From contig NC_051854.1 of the NCBI RefSeq assembly GCF_905115235.1, positions 74,887,463 to 74,951,462 of the forward strand: 64,000 nucleotides of DNA, written 5' to 3'. The notes below the pieces were generated by a model that did not search any database, was not told the origin of the DNA, and saw only the letters and a program-made list of their open reading frames with translations. This document shows positions 33,020 through 44,249 of the stretch, one piece after another. The first letter of the stretch is position 1. Each line of letters opens with the position of its first letter. A program made the position numbers and the translations under genes. The DNA comes from Hermetia illucens (lineage: Eukaryota; Arthropoda; Insecta; Diptera; Stratiomyidae).

Positions 33020-33200
33020 TTGGAAATCATTGATAATTTCTCCTATCTAAGTTCGAAAATCACAACCGATAACAGCTATGACAGCGAAATCCGCGAACGA
33101 TTGTTGGCAGTCAACAGAGTTTATTTCAGTTTACACCGCAGACTCGGTCTTAGATGGAGCGATGCCGTACCAGAAACTCAGGCAATCTAAGTCTAAGTTT
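33020..33200 (+). mobile_element. RTE-clade LINE (family A), internal fragment
   Basis: Plus strand: EIIDNFSYLSSKITTDN, then EIRERLLAVNRVYFSLHRRL. This matches the RT C-terminal half of the copy at 56.8-57.5 kb in the opposite orientation. No tail is present. Confidence 0.72.
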
Positions 33201-33859
33201 GCATCATCGTTAATACATCGTTAAGCATACGATCAAATGAACCGTTCTAACATCACGTTATGAAACCAGCAAGTACTACGCCATCTCGGGCCGCCTATTG
33301 TAACTTTATATTTTCTAAATCCCCACATTAGCCCACAATAAGAGAAACGAAGGTCTTCTTGTTCTTCTTTAGTCTTTGCCTGGGTTGGAATACAAATTAT
33401 GCGGGGACCCATTGTACCCCTTCTTTCCATTGAAATTTCTCTTCGAAAAAAATCCTGGTTTTTGGGTAAATCTCCGGTGCTATGAATATGTCCTAGCATG
33501 ACATCAAGTGCATTTTTGCCTAACGGATCGCAGCAGGACACAGAGAAACTTTTGTGTGAGCAAGGTTGTACAACAATTAAATACGCGTCGCACTATTTAC
33601 AGTGTATCCTGGTTATTAGGTTGCGTAGTAATATTTGCAAGGGATGGAAATGAAAGCACGCACAAACTACTGCTATTGTGCGTGGACGATAAACTTTTGT
33701 TTCGTTCTCATAGACTCGCGAGTTTTGACTTCTTGAACACAATAGATCGAGAAAGTGCAGGAAGTATGAAGAAGGGGGCAATCTTATCAGACATTGCACT
33801 GGAGATCTAGTGGACAATCGGTACGTTGCAGGTGGTGACAGGTGTCCGGCATGAAGGAG
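33201..33859. other. Spacer with no recognised feature
   Basis: Overlapping frames on both strands (33233-33541 minus, 33508-33810 plus, 33593-33955 minus). None has a motif I recognise. Confidence 0.35.
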
Positions 33860-35870
33860 GGAGCTTAATCGTAGGACTAAATGAGATTTATAATAATAAT
33901 GCTGATTGACGAACACCAGGCGCCAAATCATGCTTGAAACCACGGAACTGGACATTGTACTAATTAACGCTTCCGAGGCAGAAGGCTAGGTTCGATCGTC
34001 GATGCCACTTACCTCAGTACCTCGTTGGCGAAAAGGATGCTCTAGTGAATGAGTAAACATCTTTCTCGACATCAGAAACGGAGGAGGCGACAGTCAAATG
34101 CGCAACAGAATTGGAGGAACCAGGATAGTTGGTTGATCCACTGAAACTTTAGAGGAAGAGTCATTCCGGCGGCCTTAGAAAGGGGGTCAGGACCCGAACG
34201 GAATAGCGCTGGAAAAGGTGAGTCAACTATGTCACATGTAACTGAGGCATGTGCATCTACACTACCGCGACGGAGGTTCCGCCACAGTAGGAAAGCAAAC
34301 TAATAGTGGAGCCTGGAAATCTCGCTGAGATACTCATGCTTGCGAACGAGGAGGCTTCGCCAAAGGACAAGAAGAAAGCCAGAACAACGACAGTCAGAGA
34401 AAAAATGCAGCAATATTCGAAGCGGCGTTAAGAAGATCATAAGGGAAAATAAGTGGAATTGCTACAAGCAACTGTACCTTGAGGCAAATTCGAACCCACG
34501 GGACACTGCTTACAAGGTTACAATGGACAAAATTCGTGGGCAAAAAACATCCAAAGTAACGTGCCCACGACTCGTGTTCAAAATAATTGGAATTTTTTTC
34601 CCAGAACAGGAAGAAAATGGACCTAAACTGACGGTTCAACAGGACCGTTTAATCCCCGACGTGACAGAGGAGGAACTACAAAAAATCTGTGGACGAATTT
34701 TGGAAAATAAGAAAGATCAGGCCTAAATGGTTCATAAGCACATTTGAATCGTGCATGGTAGAAAGAGTATACCCGGGTCACTGGAAGAAGCAGAGGTTGG
34801 TTCTACAACCGACGCCCCAAAAACCACCTGGGGCACCCTCTTCACATCGCCCTATCTGTCTTCTAGATACTGTAGGGAAGATGTTAGAGAGTGATATACA
34901 ACAGGTTGTTTAAGTTCGTTGAGCTAGCGGATGGTCCATCGGAACGACGGTATGGGTTTCGAAAAGCGCATTCTTCAGTCGATGCAATAACAATGGCTGT
35001 GGGCCTGGAGCATACGACGCTGAACATCAGGAACGATTTAACTCGGCCAACTAAGCCGGAATTAAAGGCACCGTGACTAAACTGGGTGTGCCTGGTTACT
35101 TAGCTGGGATAATTGAGAGTTACCTTTCGGAGCGACTACTTTGGTGCGAGACGGAAAACGGGCCGAAACAATATGTTGTGACAGGTAGGGTTCCCCAAGG
35201 CTCTGTATTGGGGCCGCTGCTATATATATGACAGGGTGATTGACCTTCACGTGGTGAGTTCGGTAGGCCGGCTAATCGCGATGTGGGTGTGCAATACATA
35301 TAAAACAGTATCCAATGAGGTAGTATGAGTCAATACGGGAACGATTCCGCACAGTGTCACACTGCCTCTACCAGAGAAGGAGGGCGAATTCGGGCGATGT
35401 GCCTGTAGGCTTCCAAAAAGCCACTAGAAAGGAGCTGTACAAAAGATGGCAGCAACGGTGGGATAATTCTAAATATGCGGATTCATACACTGATCGTATG
35501 TATCGAGAGATGGGTCGAGCGAAAATAAGGAAAATTGAATTACCACCTAGCACAGTTCCTTAAGGGACAAGGTGGATACAGGAAGTACTTGCATCGCTTC
35601 GGATTAGACGAGTCCCCAGACTGTCCCGAATGCACCGCTGCACCGGCGAACCCAGAGCCTGTTATTTTCTATTATCCAAGATTCCCGATTGAAAGAGTTA
35701 GTTTAATCGACACTCTCAACGTAGTCATCCAACCCCATAATCCCGTGGAGGATATGCTGAGGAAATAAATTGGACGAAAAGCTGGAAGGCGCGCCCGACG
35801 CGTGACTTAATCGTGCTGCCGTAGCCCCCCTTGCGAAGTAATACTTTATAGTGACCCCTCGGCGATATGG
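33860..35870 (+). mobile_element. R1-clade LINE, decayed copy
   Basis: Plus strand. The endonuclease-RT linker is at about 33.98-34.73 kb (a 128-codon frame with RRKPEQRQ and NKWNCYKQLYLEANSNPRDT). RT fingers follow at 34.69-34.91 kb (WFISTFESCMVERVYPGHWK), then ERRYGFRKAHSSVDAIT near 34.95 kb and GRVPQGSVLGPLLY near 35.19 kb. The YADD region is largely lost. The C-terminal block HRFGLDESPDCPECTAAPAN is near 35.61 kb. It belongs to the same clade as 29.5-32.7 kb but is a distinct subfamily. Confidence 0.8.
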
Positions 35871-36099
35871 GTACAGAGGAGTGGTTTTAATGGATGAGTA
35901 TCTCACACACTGCTTCAACCTTGTGCAATAGCTCTTTTCAAGATTTCCACCTCTACCTATTCAAAAAACCACCGAAACAGCGGAAAGTAAAGAGTGATCC
36001 CACTCAACAAGTTTTTGATCAAATCAGGGGGTGCAGCCAAACTGCCAATATGAGCTTTAAGGAGCACCCAAAATATACATATCAAAAGGCAGTTGTCCC

Positions 36100-36310
36100 A
36101 CTGGTACTATTGCGGAATTTTAGTCGGCCAAAACGTCCTCTTCATAATCGTCCTTATGCGAATGTGCAAAACGCGCTCTGGGTTCTTGAACACGAAATGA
36201 GTGAGGATGATTGGTCGAAAATTGTTCGTGGACTCATAACCGCTTGCCTGCTTTCGGTCTGAAAACCACGCGTCTCGAGAAATGTGGTACGTACCCCCAA
36301 AGAGAGCCAT
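36100..36310 (-). mobile_element. LINE RT finger fragment (I-superfamily)
   Basis: A minus frame with NNFRPIILTHFVFKNPERVL, matching the FRPISLTSF-x-LKTLER block of RNase H-type LINEs. The longer plus-strand frame over it (35894-36262) is probably its shadow. Confidence 0.55.
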
Positions 36311-36435
36311 GACACAATCCTTTCCTGATATTTCTATGATATAATATTACTGGCATTGTGACACCTGAACCCGGAGATTTGCATGCGAAGAAGTTATTTA
36401 TAGCCTAGCCGATTTTATCTTCAGTAATTATCCAC

Positions 36436-36730
36436 GTCTGGATAGCTGAGTGGTTAGAGCACAAGGTTATCGTACGGAAGGTCGCGGTTCAAATCTCACT
36501 GGTGACAGTGGGATTTGTATCGTGATTTGACGTTGGATACCAATCGACTCGGCTGTGAATCAGTACCTGAGTCAAATCAGCGTAATACTCTCGGTCGAGC
36601 GCAATGCTGACCACATTGCCTCCTACCGTGCACTGTAGTGTACTGTTACGCTTTTGAATGAAGTGCTCTAACGCACTTAAAGGCCCTGATCCAATATATC
36701 CAATAGATTGTTTCGCCAACGATTATTATT
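36436..36730 (+). mobile_element. tRNA-derived SINE, full-length copy S5
   Basis: Best copy. The A box TAGCTGAGTGG is at 36443-36453 and the B box GGTTCAAATCT at 36486-36496, with tRNA-like spacing. A body of about 200 bases holds TCGACTCGGCTGTGAAT and CACTTAAAGGCCCTGATCC. The tail is GATTGTTTCGCCAACG followed by (ATT)n. It is not a functional tRNA gene, because the sequence after the B box does not fold back as an acceptor stem. Confidence 0.88.
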
Positions 36731-37248
36731 AAAGCACTAGTGCAATCCATTTTGCTTTACGCGTCAACTACGTGGGCAAAGGAAGCAGGGGAATTTAGTT
36801 TACCGACTAATAGCCCTGAGGGTTTGCAGTGCTTTTGGAACCACATGAACTGGGGCAGTACTGATCGTGATGGGCATGATCCCAATCTACATTCTAGCAA
36901 AAGGAATGAATATGCTGTGACATGAAAGACGAAAGGATGGGCACACAGAACGCGGCATTAAATGCAGAGGTTCGTCCACACACTGACCCTTAGATATGTT
37001 GATTAGAAAGAGGAAATGGCAAATGATAGGGCCCACTTTAAGAAAAAGCGTCTGCTGGATATACCATGCAATGGAATCCACTATCGCAGGAAGCCTGACG
37101 CGTAGGTCGCCCCAGAAACCCACGGTTTAGAGCAATTGAGGAGGAGTGCAATCGTCTTGGAAAGCCTTAATGGAAGCAGGAGCACATTTCTTGGGAAGAA
37201 ATGAGGGCACGTATGATGGTGTTTCCCTTTTAGGGATAACTGGCAACC
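36731..37248 (+). mobile_element. LINE C-terminal fragment, clade not assigned
   Basis: Plus strand: SILLYASTTWAKEAGEF near 36.75 kb, KRKWQMIGPTLRKSVC near 37.01 kb, WNPLSQEA*RVGRPRNPRF and EEECNRLGKALMEAG near 37.15 kb. It ends GGCAACCATATATGTA. This is the basic C-terminal tail of a LINE (L2/CR1/Dong type by wording). The same 3' end lies before FABP copy 4 at 49.74-49.93 kb. Confidence 0.65.
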
Positions 37249-38089
37249 ATATATGTATTACATCCATATGTAATATTCTCTGATGCAACAATGTTGAACA
37301 ATATACCAGGGGCTGACGAAGTGTTAAATTTATTAAACTTATCAGACACATTCAGCATCTTAGATAAATATTCGGTCCAATCTTCGTAATCATACATGCG
37401 TATAAAGATAAAATTCAAAATTTGCACCTATGGTGTATATACTGCGTTGACTTACCTTAGTCCGCAGAAAGTACTGGCAATTGTTGATTATAATTTATCA
37501 GTTTATGAACTTTATTAAATGATCACACAGTTTTTATAATCTTTTAAATTATCGCTTTTGTACCTTTCGTATTTGATAGTCCTGAAAAGCCCAATTTTTT
37601 GAGAGTCATAAGATTCATTTGAACTTATAATAGGTCCGTTGTTCGGATGGCTTAATGGTTAGAGTATTGATTGATGACAGACTGATCTGCATCGAACCTG
37701 GGAGTCGGATACCAGTCGACTCATCGGTGAATGAGTACATGAGTCGAATCAGGATAATGATGACGGATGAAGTGCTCTAATACGCCTGAAGCATTAGATC
37801 CAAATAGATTGTTACTCCAACAAGTATTATTACTATAACCGCTCAGGGCTCCTCCGCTCCTCCAAATGATAAACATCAGCAAACGCTGACTAAACAAATT
37901 TCCCTTTGAATTTTATTTACTCATAAATTTTAAAAAGATTTATTCCAAAAACCAAATAAAAAGGTTAAAGCCTAAATTTAACTGCAATCATTATCAAATG
38001 GTTTTACTTTCAAATTCAATGATAACTTATTATTGGAAAGTCATATTTTTTCGACCCCCTGAACAAAGTGCAAGCCAACTGAGGCTGAT
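37249..38089 (+). promoter_or_regulatory. Duplicated upstream module of FABP copy 3
   Basis: It aligns with the modules of copies 2 and 4 from CATATGTAATATTCTCTGATG (37.27 kb). It carries AGATAAA at 37362, the GCATATAAAGATAAAATT-type block near 37.40 kb and CTTTTAAATTATC near 37.55 kb. A SINE splits it at 37.64-37.83 kb. It resumes with TTTGAATTTTATTTACTCAT near 37.91 kb. It lacks the AGATAAGCCCCGC block of copies 2 and 4. Confidence 0.58.
37638..37834 (+). mobile_element. tRNA-derived SINE, diverged copy S6
   Basis: Plus strand. The A-box-like TGGCTTAATGGTTAGAG is kept, and the head is followed by GGATACCAGTCGACTCATC and the GAAGTGCTCTAATACGCC block. The tail (GATTGTTACTCCAACAAG) is diverged. 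It is inserted within the copy 3 upstream module. Confidence 0.72.
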
Positions 38090-38125
38090 TATAAAGTACA
38101 ATGAAACCCGAAATTTTTTCACAGT
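38090..38125 (+). promoter_or_regulatory. Core promoter of FABP copy 3
   Basis: TATAAAG at 38090 and TTCACAGTTC about 30 bases downstream, as in the other copies. Confidence 0.7.
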
Positions 38126-38171
38126 TCGTTAAAGGTGGTGTAAGGACTAACAACAAAAAAAGGTTTTCGAA

Positions 38172-38244
38172 ATGGCCGCTTGGGAAGGAAAGAAATACAA
38201 ATTGGAACTTGCTCAAAACTTCGATGAATACTTGAAAGCGCTCG
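38172..38244 (+). CDS. fabp: FABP copy 3, exon 1
   Basis: 73 bases, donor G|GTGAGT. The helix region reads ELAQNFDEYLKAL, with ELAQ replacing the EKSE of copies 1 and 4. Confidence 0.94.
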
Positions 38245-41200
38245 GTGAGTTTAAGTTGATTGTAAATAAAGTGCAGTAAAACGTAGATTCGTCAGTAATA
38301 GTGATAGTGATTTAAAATATAAAGTGACAGTGAATCCTCAAAGTGGTTACGAAGTGATGAAAAAGGACTTATTTTATGTGAAAGTTGATTCAATGAACTT
38401 CTTGCACTTTTAAATATAAATCAAACGATTCTGACTGGAAATACTTGAATTAAAAAAAACGAAAAATAAGGACCCTCAGGATCACACCAGTCGGCCCTGT
38501 ATCCCTGGACTGTTCTACTTTCTCCCGAATTCTAAAAACCAAACAGCGGTCTCTTCTGGAATCATCTCACCGTTGCTGTCATTTCCTGTACAGCTCCCTC
38601 ATACTGGCTTTTCAGAAGTCCGAATTCATATCGAATACGCCCTGCTCCTCTGGGAGAAACAGTGTGCCCCATCCGCCAACAGATCCCAGGGAATCACTCC
38701 CACGATGATACATACCCAGCTAAGTATTCAAGGACACCCAGTTTCGCCAGGATGTCCTTAAACCAACCCCAGTTGACCCTGCTAAGGCACTCTTGACATC
38801 TAACGTCCCCACAAGGCCTCCGGAACCTAATGCATGCTTTCGCATCAACCGTAGAACGGACTTTCTGAAACCCATACTAACAGTACGATCCTATCTTCCT
38901 GGGCGAAAAACACTCGTTCCACCATGCACAATTCAAATGTGCTTATGGACCATGTGACTCTGATTTTAGCAGCAACTTCAAAGCTTTGTTCGGAATGGTG
39001 TCCAATCCCCACAGACCTCTTATCGTGAAAACGTCTTGTCAAACCGTGAGGGATGGAGGATTGTGGAAAAAGAATTGCAATAATTTTGAACAAGGATCGC
39101 AGGACTGTCACTTGGGGTAATTTTTGCCACCGAATCTTGCTCATTACAACCTTGTGGAGAGCACCCCGCGGATTCGTATTTGCTCAAAGCGCAGCAGCCT
39201 GTAGCAATTCCGTTAACTCCCCCGTATGATCCTCTTAAGACTACTTCGAAGATCGCATTTTCTTCATCCACCATGTGTCCTGACTTCCTTCTTGTTTTTT
39301 TGGCAAAGTCTCCTCGCTCACAGGCACACTGAATGTATTGTATAGTTCTGATATGAACAATTTTTCCTTGTGTCCTTCCGTCAGTTAGAAATTCACTAAA
39401 AAAGAGCACATATGGTTGCTGTATAGGCCCCATCACCGTTATTTTGACTACCCCTCTAGGATTTCCCGAAAAGCCTACCCTCCTCCACTACTGTTCCACG
39501 CCTCATGTTTCTAAGGCAACTTACTCTCTAGTCAACCCGCGAAGGAGAATCGACTTACGACTCCACAATAATCAACAATTAAAGGCACCACATCAACGAA
39601 TATTTGACCGCTATACCGGTTTATGTAGCTCTTCATATAAGATTGTGTTAAATGACGTAAATAAGTACGAGTATGAATTTGACAAAAAAACGACTAGTGG
39701 TTGGATCCAGGGAAAACGCAACTCAACAATCGTAGCCTCGCCTTGGAAGCAGCAGAGCCGAGACTGATTTCCAGGTGTGATCCGTTCCCTTATCTATATC
39801 ATATTGAAGACGAAAACTACCTAATTGAGGACTAAGCCTCCTCCTTCTTTTACAACCTCCATTTTATGAAGGACCGGACCAATTGTTTTCTAGTTTTCTA
39901 GTCAACGAACCCTCTCTTTTGGGTACCCAACCTTTTCTAAGAGCGACTCGCTGCAGCCCTTTACCGACAAACATCAATTCATTTTTAGCTATTCACGTAT
40001 CTTTGTAACCTTTCACTTGGTTTTCTTCCTTTTTATCTTCTTCTTTCTTCTTTCAACGATATTCGTCCTTAGCAACACTTATACATTTCAATTTTCCTTC
40101 CCTTCCGTACTGTATATCTTTCATTCATTCGTCAGTCACCATAAAAAATATAAGTGAATTTTGACTCTTTTGACAGCCACTTCAAGCCTTTATTCCTCCA
40201 ACTTAACCGTTTTATAAAGTTGGCATGTTATCACTGCTCTCTTTCTTAGATGTACATTGTCACCACCGTAAATGAGACGTAGAATATCAACCTGGCTTAG
40301 CTCCTTGTAGGAATTCCTGAGAAAGAGTACACCAATGACATGAGGAAGACTTGCTTTGATAAATACTTGGTATTCTCTACTAGATGTCATAAGTAATCCA
40401 TGGTACTGCCATATAACAGCACAGAGAGAATACTAGCACGAAGGAGTGTCAACTTTATGTTGGTGTTGATACAGCTTGTTATCAGTTTTTGATAACAGCA
40501 TTAGCCAATGCTGGTGGCACTCCAATTGCTAGTTCTCGTCCCTACAAAGGGGAGATTGAATCTTCTTTTACTAAGGGATCCGAGGTTTAATTTCCCTCTA
40601 CGCCATAGTTACCAGCGGCCCATAGTAGTTCGCTCGTCAATCACCCAGGTTGCTAGCCTTAGGATCCTACATACTTCAGGCTGAAAGACCGTTCCATATT
40701 ATCCCATGGAAGAAGCCTTCTCCTTCTTTTATCCGTAAGGTAGACTTCTACTCCAGACCCGTATTTTGTTTTTGAATCAGCGGCGTAGAAGACCTTTGTA
40801 TAACCTGCCACATATCCTTCTGGTCCCTTCTCCTTTGAGGGTAACTTCATATTTTCTAAGAAACAGAGTTGTGAGGATTCGGAAAGCAGAAGGTATTCGA
40901 AAAATGGATTTAGTTCTCCTAATATCTCTTCCAACCTTCGGTGACCCTCACATCCGTTGTTTCCCTATAAATCTAAACGAAATAGTTTGTGAGCCGCTCC
41001 CATTACAGTTATGTATAACCAAAGGACGCATTTTGAGTAACACATCTAAAGTTACGCTGGCTTATATGTAGTTTTTTGTAGTGGGGCTACCTTGCCGGCA
41101 TTTTAGCCTTCCCACACAACGTGTGCAGAACTGTACATCGGCCTAATGATAGCAACTTATGTCCACATTACTCGCATAAGCTTTGGATATATTTGCAGAT

Positions 41201-44128
41201 TTTTCAATTCAGTCGATCTGATAATAACATTTAGTTTCTCCAAAGCGCTCCTCCTAAGCAGAATACTCCAGTAATATGCCTTCTGGAAATCGAAAGAAAA
41301 CAGATAGTCAGAGCAAAAGGATGCGGAGTGAAAACCAGCCTGCCCTCTATCGATGAAACCTTCGAGATGATCTTTGATCCGTCCCAGTATTAGAATAGTT
41401 ATTATATTTGCTGAAAAATACAGATTCCAGATACAGATTAGAATAGTTATTATGTTTGCTGGAAAATACAAATTCCGAGAAAGATCCCAGATTTGCAAGA
41501 TTTAAAGATGAGAAATAGTTGCATCACAATAGACAACCTAGTCCGCCGACTGAGTTCTTATTGAACACATTGATAACAGAAATGATCTCGCTTCTAGCAA
41601 TGCATATCCAGATGCTACAGTGATTAACCATTTCAATTACGAGATGTGGAACTTCACCAGATATTACACGGTACAGAACCACACTGAAGCCTCATTGCGC
41701 GCTCCGAACCGCTTTCCCCCATGGCACCTGTTACCGTCTGCCTTTTCACCCACATGACCATTAAGGTCGCTGACAATAATAATATAATCATCAGCAGGCA
41801 CGTGACAAGTCTTTTCATCGAGAAGTTGCCAGAAGGCATCTTTCTCGGCATCAGGTCGACCTGTCTGTGGTGCGTACGCGGTGAAGAAGTGAATAATGCG
41901 ATCAGCTGATATAATGGTGAGCTTCATCAGCCGATCATCAAATCGTTCGACTTCTTTAATGGCATCACGGAAACCCTCTGAGATGGCAATGCCAACACCA
42001 TATTGAGTGTGTGGGTTACCAAAATAGAGAAGTTTATAGCCACTTTTACCGCGTTCGCGTTCAATGTTGTAGCTTTTCGCACCAGACCATCGGGTTTCTT
42101 GGAGAGCGCAGATATCAATGCGCCTTTTCTGAAGGGCTCTTGCTAGTTCCTCGGTCTTTCCAGTTAGGGTACCAACATTTAGCGTCCATACACGTATTGG
42201 TTTTGTTCGGACTAACTTGCTTACGTCCTGACTCCGTCCATGCGTCAAGAACCTTTGCCCATTTCTCGACAGGACCGGGGCCCGTCCTGCCGCGTCGACT
42301 GAGGTGGACGCCCTAGCTTTTCTCCGAGGCTTGTGACTCAATCCGATGTTTGTAACGACATTGTATGCATTTGTCGCGGGACCTGTCACCAAGAGAGATC
42401 AGCTAGGATTAGGCGTAGTGGAATAACTCCAACTGTACTGTATTTATCTCTTTCCCTGACCTCTCTTTTCTGAGGATAGTACAAAGTACGTCAAACCCTC
42501 CTCCTTTACCTGGGCTTGGGACCAGCATACTATGTTAATAGCATGGCATGATGCTATGTGAGCTTTTATATTATCAAAAATGTTCACAAGCGATAAAGAT
42601 GCCCATAAGATTCTCACTCTTCAGGCGTATCTGACAGGCCAAACTGAAAGTGAATGACGAGCTTAACGGAGAGAAAGATGTTGCCTTATATCAATGGTTT
42701 GATGATCTTAGGTGCGGCGAGGAAAACGTGCAGCAACCCTGTCGTCCGGACCAAAACCAAATTTCCGAAAAGAACCGCCAGGCACCGGGGTACGCTGTAC
42801 TCAATACGGTTTGGTGGCCGTAATGCAGTAGGCTAATCAGAGCGAATGTGCACGGAGACTCATCTATAGTGGCAATAGGGCACTAAACCTAACCAGGGAG
42901 ATACTGGTACCATGGGAACCGGATTAGCCCCAGAATTCACAAGCCTCAGGAACCTTCCTGTCTCGTGCGCTTTGGGTTGGGTTGGATTGGGTGATAGCAA
43001 TTGGTTCTTAGTAAGAGGTTCATGGACTAGGTGTGGTGTGTTTTCAACACAGGTCCTTAGTTCAGTAGAGATTCAGGTAGGCCTAGCATCTCCCAGTATG
43101 AATAAACTGGTCCATGCACTCAGTACAAACTAGCACCATTATGCTTATCTCAAAAAACTCTGATTGTGGTCACTAAATCAATCCATGTCTTTAGAAGACC
43201 ATGGGGTTAACTAAAACCACAGAGACGTAACTGAGACCAGCGGTTTAACACGCCATGATCACATCCAATATGAGGACATACACGATCGATATCAGGCCCA
43301 CCAATTATAAGTAAATTACGAGAAAGGCGTCTTCAATGATATGGAATTGACGAGTATTCACTTGCCAAGATTCGTCTCAACATCAAAGTCAATTTGAAAA
43401 GATCAAAAGGCCGGTTGAAATAACAGTGGCTAGATACCCTTGATAGTGATTTGAGAACGACCCCCTCCAGATCAAATATATGACAAAGCAAAATGGAGAA
43501 ACCGATCAAGAGGAGAGGACCCTACTGATTTAGACGATTATGAAAAAGATTGAATATCCGAGTGGAAGCTGGGCCTTTTTGTGGTTCCCCGAAATACCAT
43601 CTTACTTAAATGAATAAATATTTGATAAAATGTTGATAACTTTCTCTACTTCAAATTTTCGCTGCTAATATTCAAAATGATTTTTCTTGCAGGATATTGA
43701 AGTTCACTACTTCACTAATCGAGTCCCTCTTTACTTTACAGGAGTTGATGCGGACAAAATTAAACTAGCTAGCAGTGGAACCGATACTTTCACCTTGGTA
43801 AAAAACGGAGACGAATACGAATATATATCAACTTCCACAGGGAAGGCTATGAAGTTCAAACCTGGAGTAGAGTTCGACATGGATACCTATGATGGACAGA
43901 AAATCAAAACTCTTTACAAATTCGAAACTCCCAACAAACTAGTCATGGAGCAAAAAGGCGATAAGTCAGCAGAAACCGTTCGTGAATTTTCCGACACTGA
44001 AATGATTGCGGTACGTTAAAGTTTAATTGTATTTTCCTAGCATCATGTGATAATTTATTTATTGATTTTTATTACAGACATATTCCTTCAAAGGTGTAAC
44101 CGCCGTGAGATATTATAAAGCCATTTAA
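38172..44128 (+). CDS. fabp: Fatty-acid-binding protein, copy 3 (three exons)
   Basis: Predicted 130-residue FABP. Exons are 38172-38244, 43742-44010 and 44078-44128 in phases 1 and 0. Exon 1 encodes MAAWEGKKYKLELAQNFDEYLKALG and carries the family's N-F-D signature. Exon 2 begins GVDADKIKLA as in copy 2, then differs by a two-residue shorter strand turn (STSTGKAMKFKPG). It goes on with DMDTYDGQKIKTLYKFE, VMEQKGDKSAETVREF (Arg105) and SDTEMIA. Exon 3 encodes TYSFKGVTAVRYYKAI with Arg125 and Tyr127, so the ligand pair is kept. Intron 1 (5.5 kb) holds R1, LOA-like and RTE pieces; intron 2 is 67 bases with a GTACGT donor. Closest overall to copy 4. Confidence 0.94.
38245..38530 (+). other. Conserved start of intron 1, copy 3
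   Basis: AGTGGTTACGAAGTGATG, TTTTATGTGAAAGTTG, AAATACTTG and CAGTCGGCCCTGTATCC follow the same order as in copy 2. Confidence 0.6.
38530..39440 (-). mobile_element. R1-clade LINE fragment (linker and RT start)
   Basis: Minus strand. A 138-codon frame (39020-39436) covers the basic linker, with KKTRRKSGHMVDEENAIFEV and LRGSYGGVNGIATGC. The next frame (38845-39144) carries SKIRWQKLPQVTVL and SISTFELCMVERVFFAQED, the finger block also seen at 34.74 kb on the plus strand. 3' parts continue in decayed form to about 38.53 kb. Confidence 0.7.
39441..40185. other. Intron sequence with no recognised feature
   Basis: A 107-codon plus frame at 39444-39767 has no known motif. The right half is pyrimidine-rich with TTCTTCTTT runs. 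Confidence 0.35.
40190..40540 (-). mobile_element. Possible LINE C-terminal fragment
   Basis: The minus strand reads a thumb-like TNIKLTLLRASILSVLLYGS near 40.45 kb and then QVFIKASLPHVIGVLF (40190-40390). This resembles the LLYG...QVFIN-x-CLR segment of the LINE type at 36.7 kb. Weak. Confidence 0.35.
40560..41150 (-). mobile_element. LOA-like LINE fragment (RT end and RNase H start)
   Basis: Minus strand, same family as 44.8-47.8 kb and 56-61 kb. EEILGELNPFFEY, an AGYTKVFYAADSKTKYGSG segment (first RNase H Asp region) and EVYLTDKRRRR lie at 40659-40934. Upstream, FRLDL and LLYIT-type remnants reach about 41.1 kb. Confidence 0.65.
41157..41520 (-). mobile_element. LINE RT fragment, clade not assigned
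   Basis: A 113-codon minus frame. LGRIKDHLEGFIDRGQAGF and FSFDFQKAYYW match RT blocks 2-3 (D-R-x-Q-A-G-F). It contains a local tandem duplication that repeats a 10-15 residue stretch. Confidence 0.5.
41393..41470. repeat. Short tandem duplication
   Basis: TAGAATAGTTATTAT(A/G)TTTGCTG-type units starting near 41393 and 41441 repeat about 40 bases with a few mismatches, inside the LINE fragment. Confidence 0.7.
41664..42392 (-). mobile_element. RTE-clade LINE endonuclease, open 242-codon frame
   Basis: Minus strand apurinic-type endonuclease domain, uninterrupted from its ATG. It reads IRVWTLNVGTLTGKTEELA, ICALQETRWSG (catalytic Glu), YGVGIAISEGF, FTAYAPQTGR (Tyr) and IIIVSDLNGHVGEKADG (Asp-Leu-Asn; the usual Gly before Asp is Ser). 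The last third of the domain, including the SDH motif, is missing. It most resembles RTE endonucleases and may belong with the family B C-termini at 5.7, 43.3 and 54.3 kb. A host protein is unlikely because the fold is cut short and there is no promoter context. Confidence 0.8.
42430..43330. other. Intron sequence with no recognised feature
   Basis: Short plus frames only (42654-42836, 42912-43133). No motif or repeat match seen. Confidence 0.4.
43340..43560 (+). mobile_element. RTE-clade LINE (family B), C-terminal fragment
   Basis: Plus strand, decayed. It reads NIKVNLKRSKGRLK, WLDTLDSDL and DKAKWRNRSRGEDP in alternating frames, the same tail as at 5.74-6.0 kb. Confidence 0.65.
43742..44010 (+). 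CDS. fabp: FABP copy 3, exon 2
   Basis: 269 bases from TTTACAG|G to GCG|GTACGT, 89 full codons. Two codons shorter than in copies 1 and 2, in the strand turn after ISTST. Confidence 0.94.
44078..44128 (+). CDS. fabp: FABP copy 3, exon 3
   Basis: 51 bases ending TAA, encoding TYSFKGVTAVRYYKAI. Confidence 0.94.
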   Translation, partial: TYSFKGVTAVRYYKAI

Positions 44129-44227
44129 ATGGTTAGGTTCCACGGCTGAACAACATTTGGGCGAAAATTGGTAATTGTATCTCATTGGCCTTATTAAAGA
44201 CATACAGTAAATTTTTAACATAAAGTA

Positions 44228-44233
44228 AATAAA
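44228..44233 (+). promoter_or_regulatory. PolyA signal, FABP copy 3
   Basis: AATAAA 100 bases after the stop codon. Confidence 0.6.
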
Positions 44234-44249
44234 TATAAAAATAATGTAA

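Noticed and set aside
35894-36262. 122-codon plus-strand frame
   Set aside because: The minus strand holds an RT finger block there (FRPIILTHF), and the plus frame shows no motif.
36436-36510. A tRNA gene
   Set aside because: A and B boxes are present, but the rest of the cloverleaf is not, and the unit recurs with a long body and a triplet tail; it is a SINE head.
42011-42316. 101-codon plus-strand frame
   Set aside because: Antisense to the RTE endonuclease frame.
43681-43741. Second acceptor (TTCTTGCAG) 50 bases before exon 2 of FABP copy 3
   Set aside because: Using it gives a stop after two codons in the phase set by exon 1, so the TTTACAG site is the real one.
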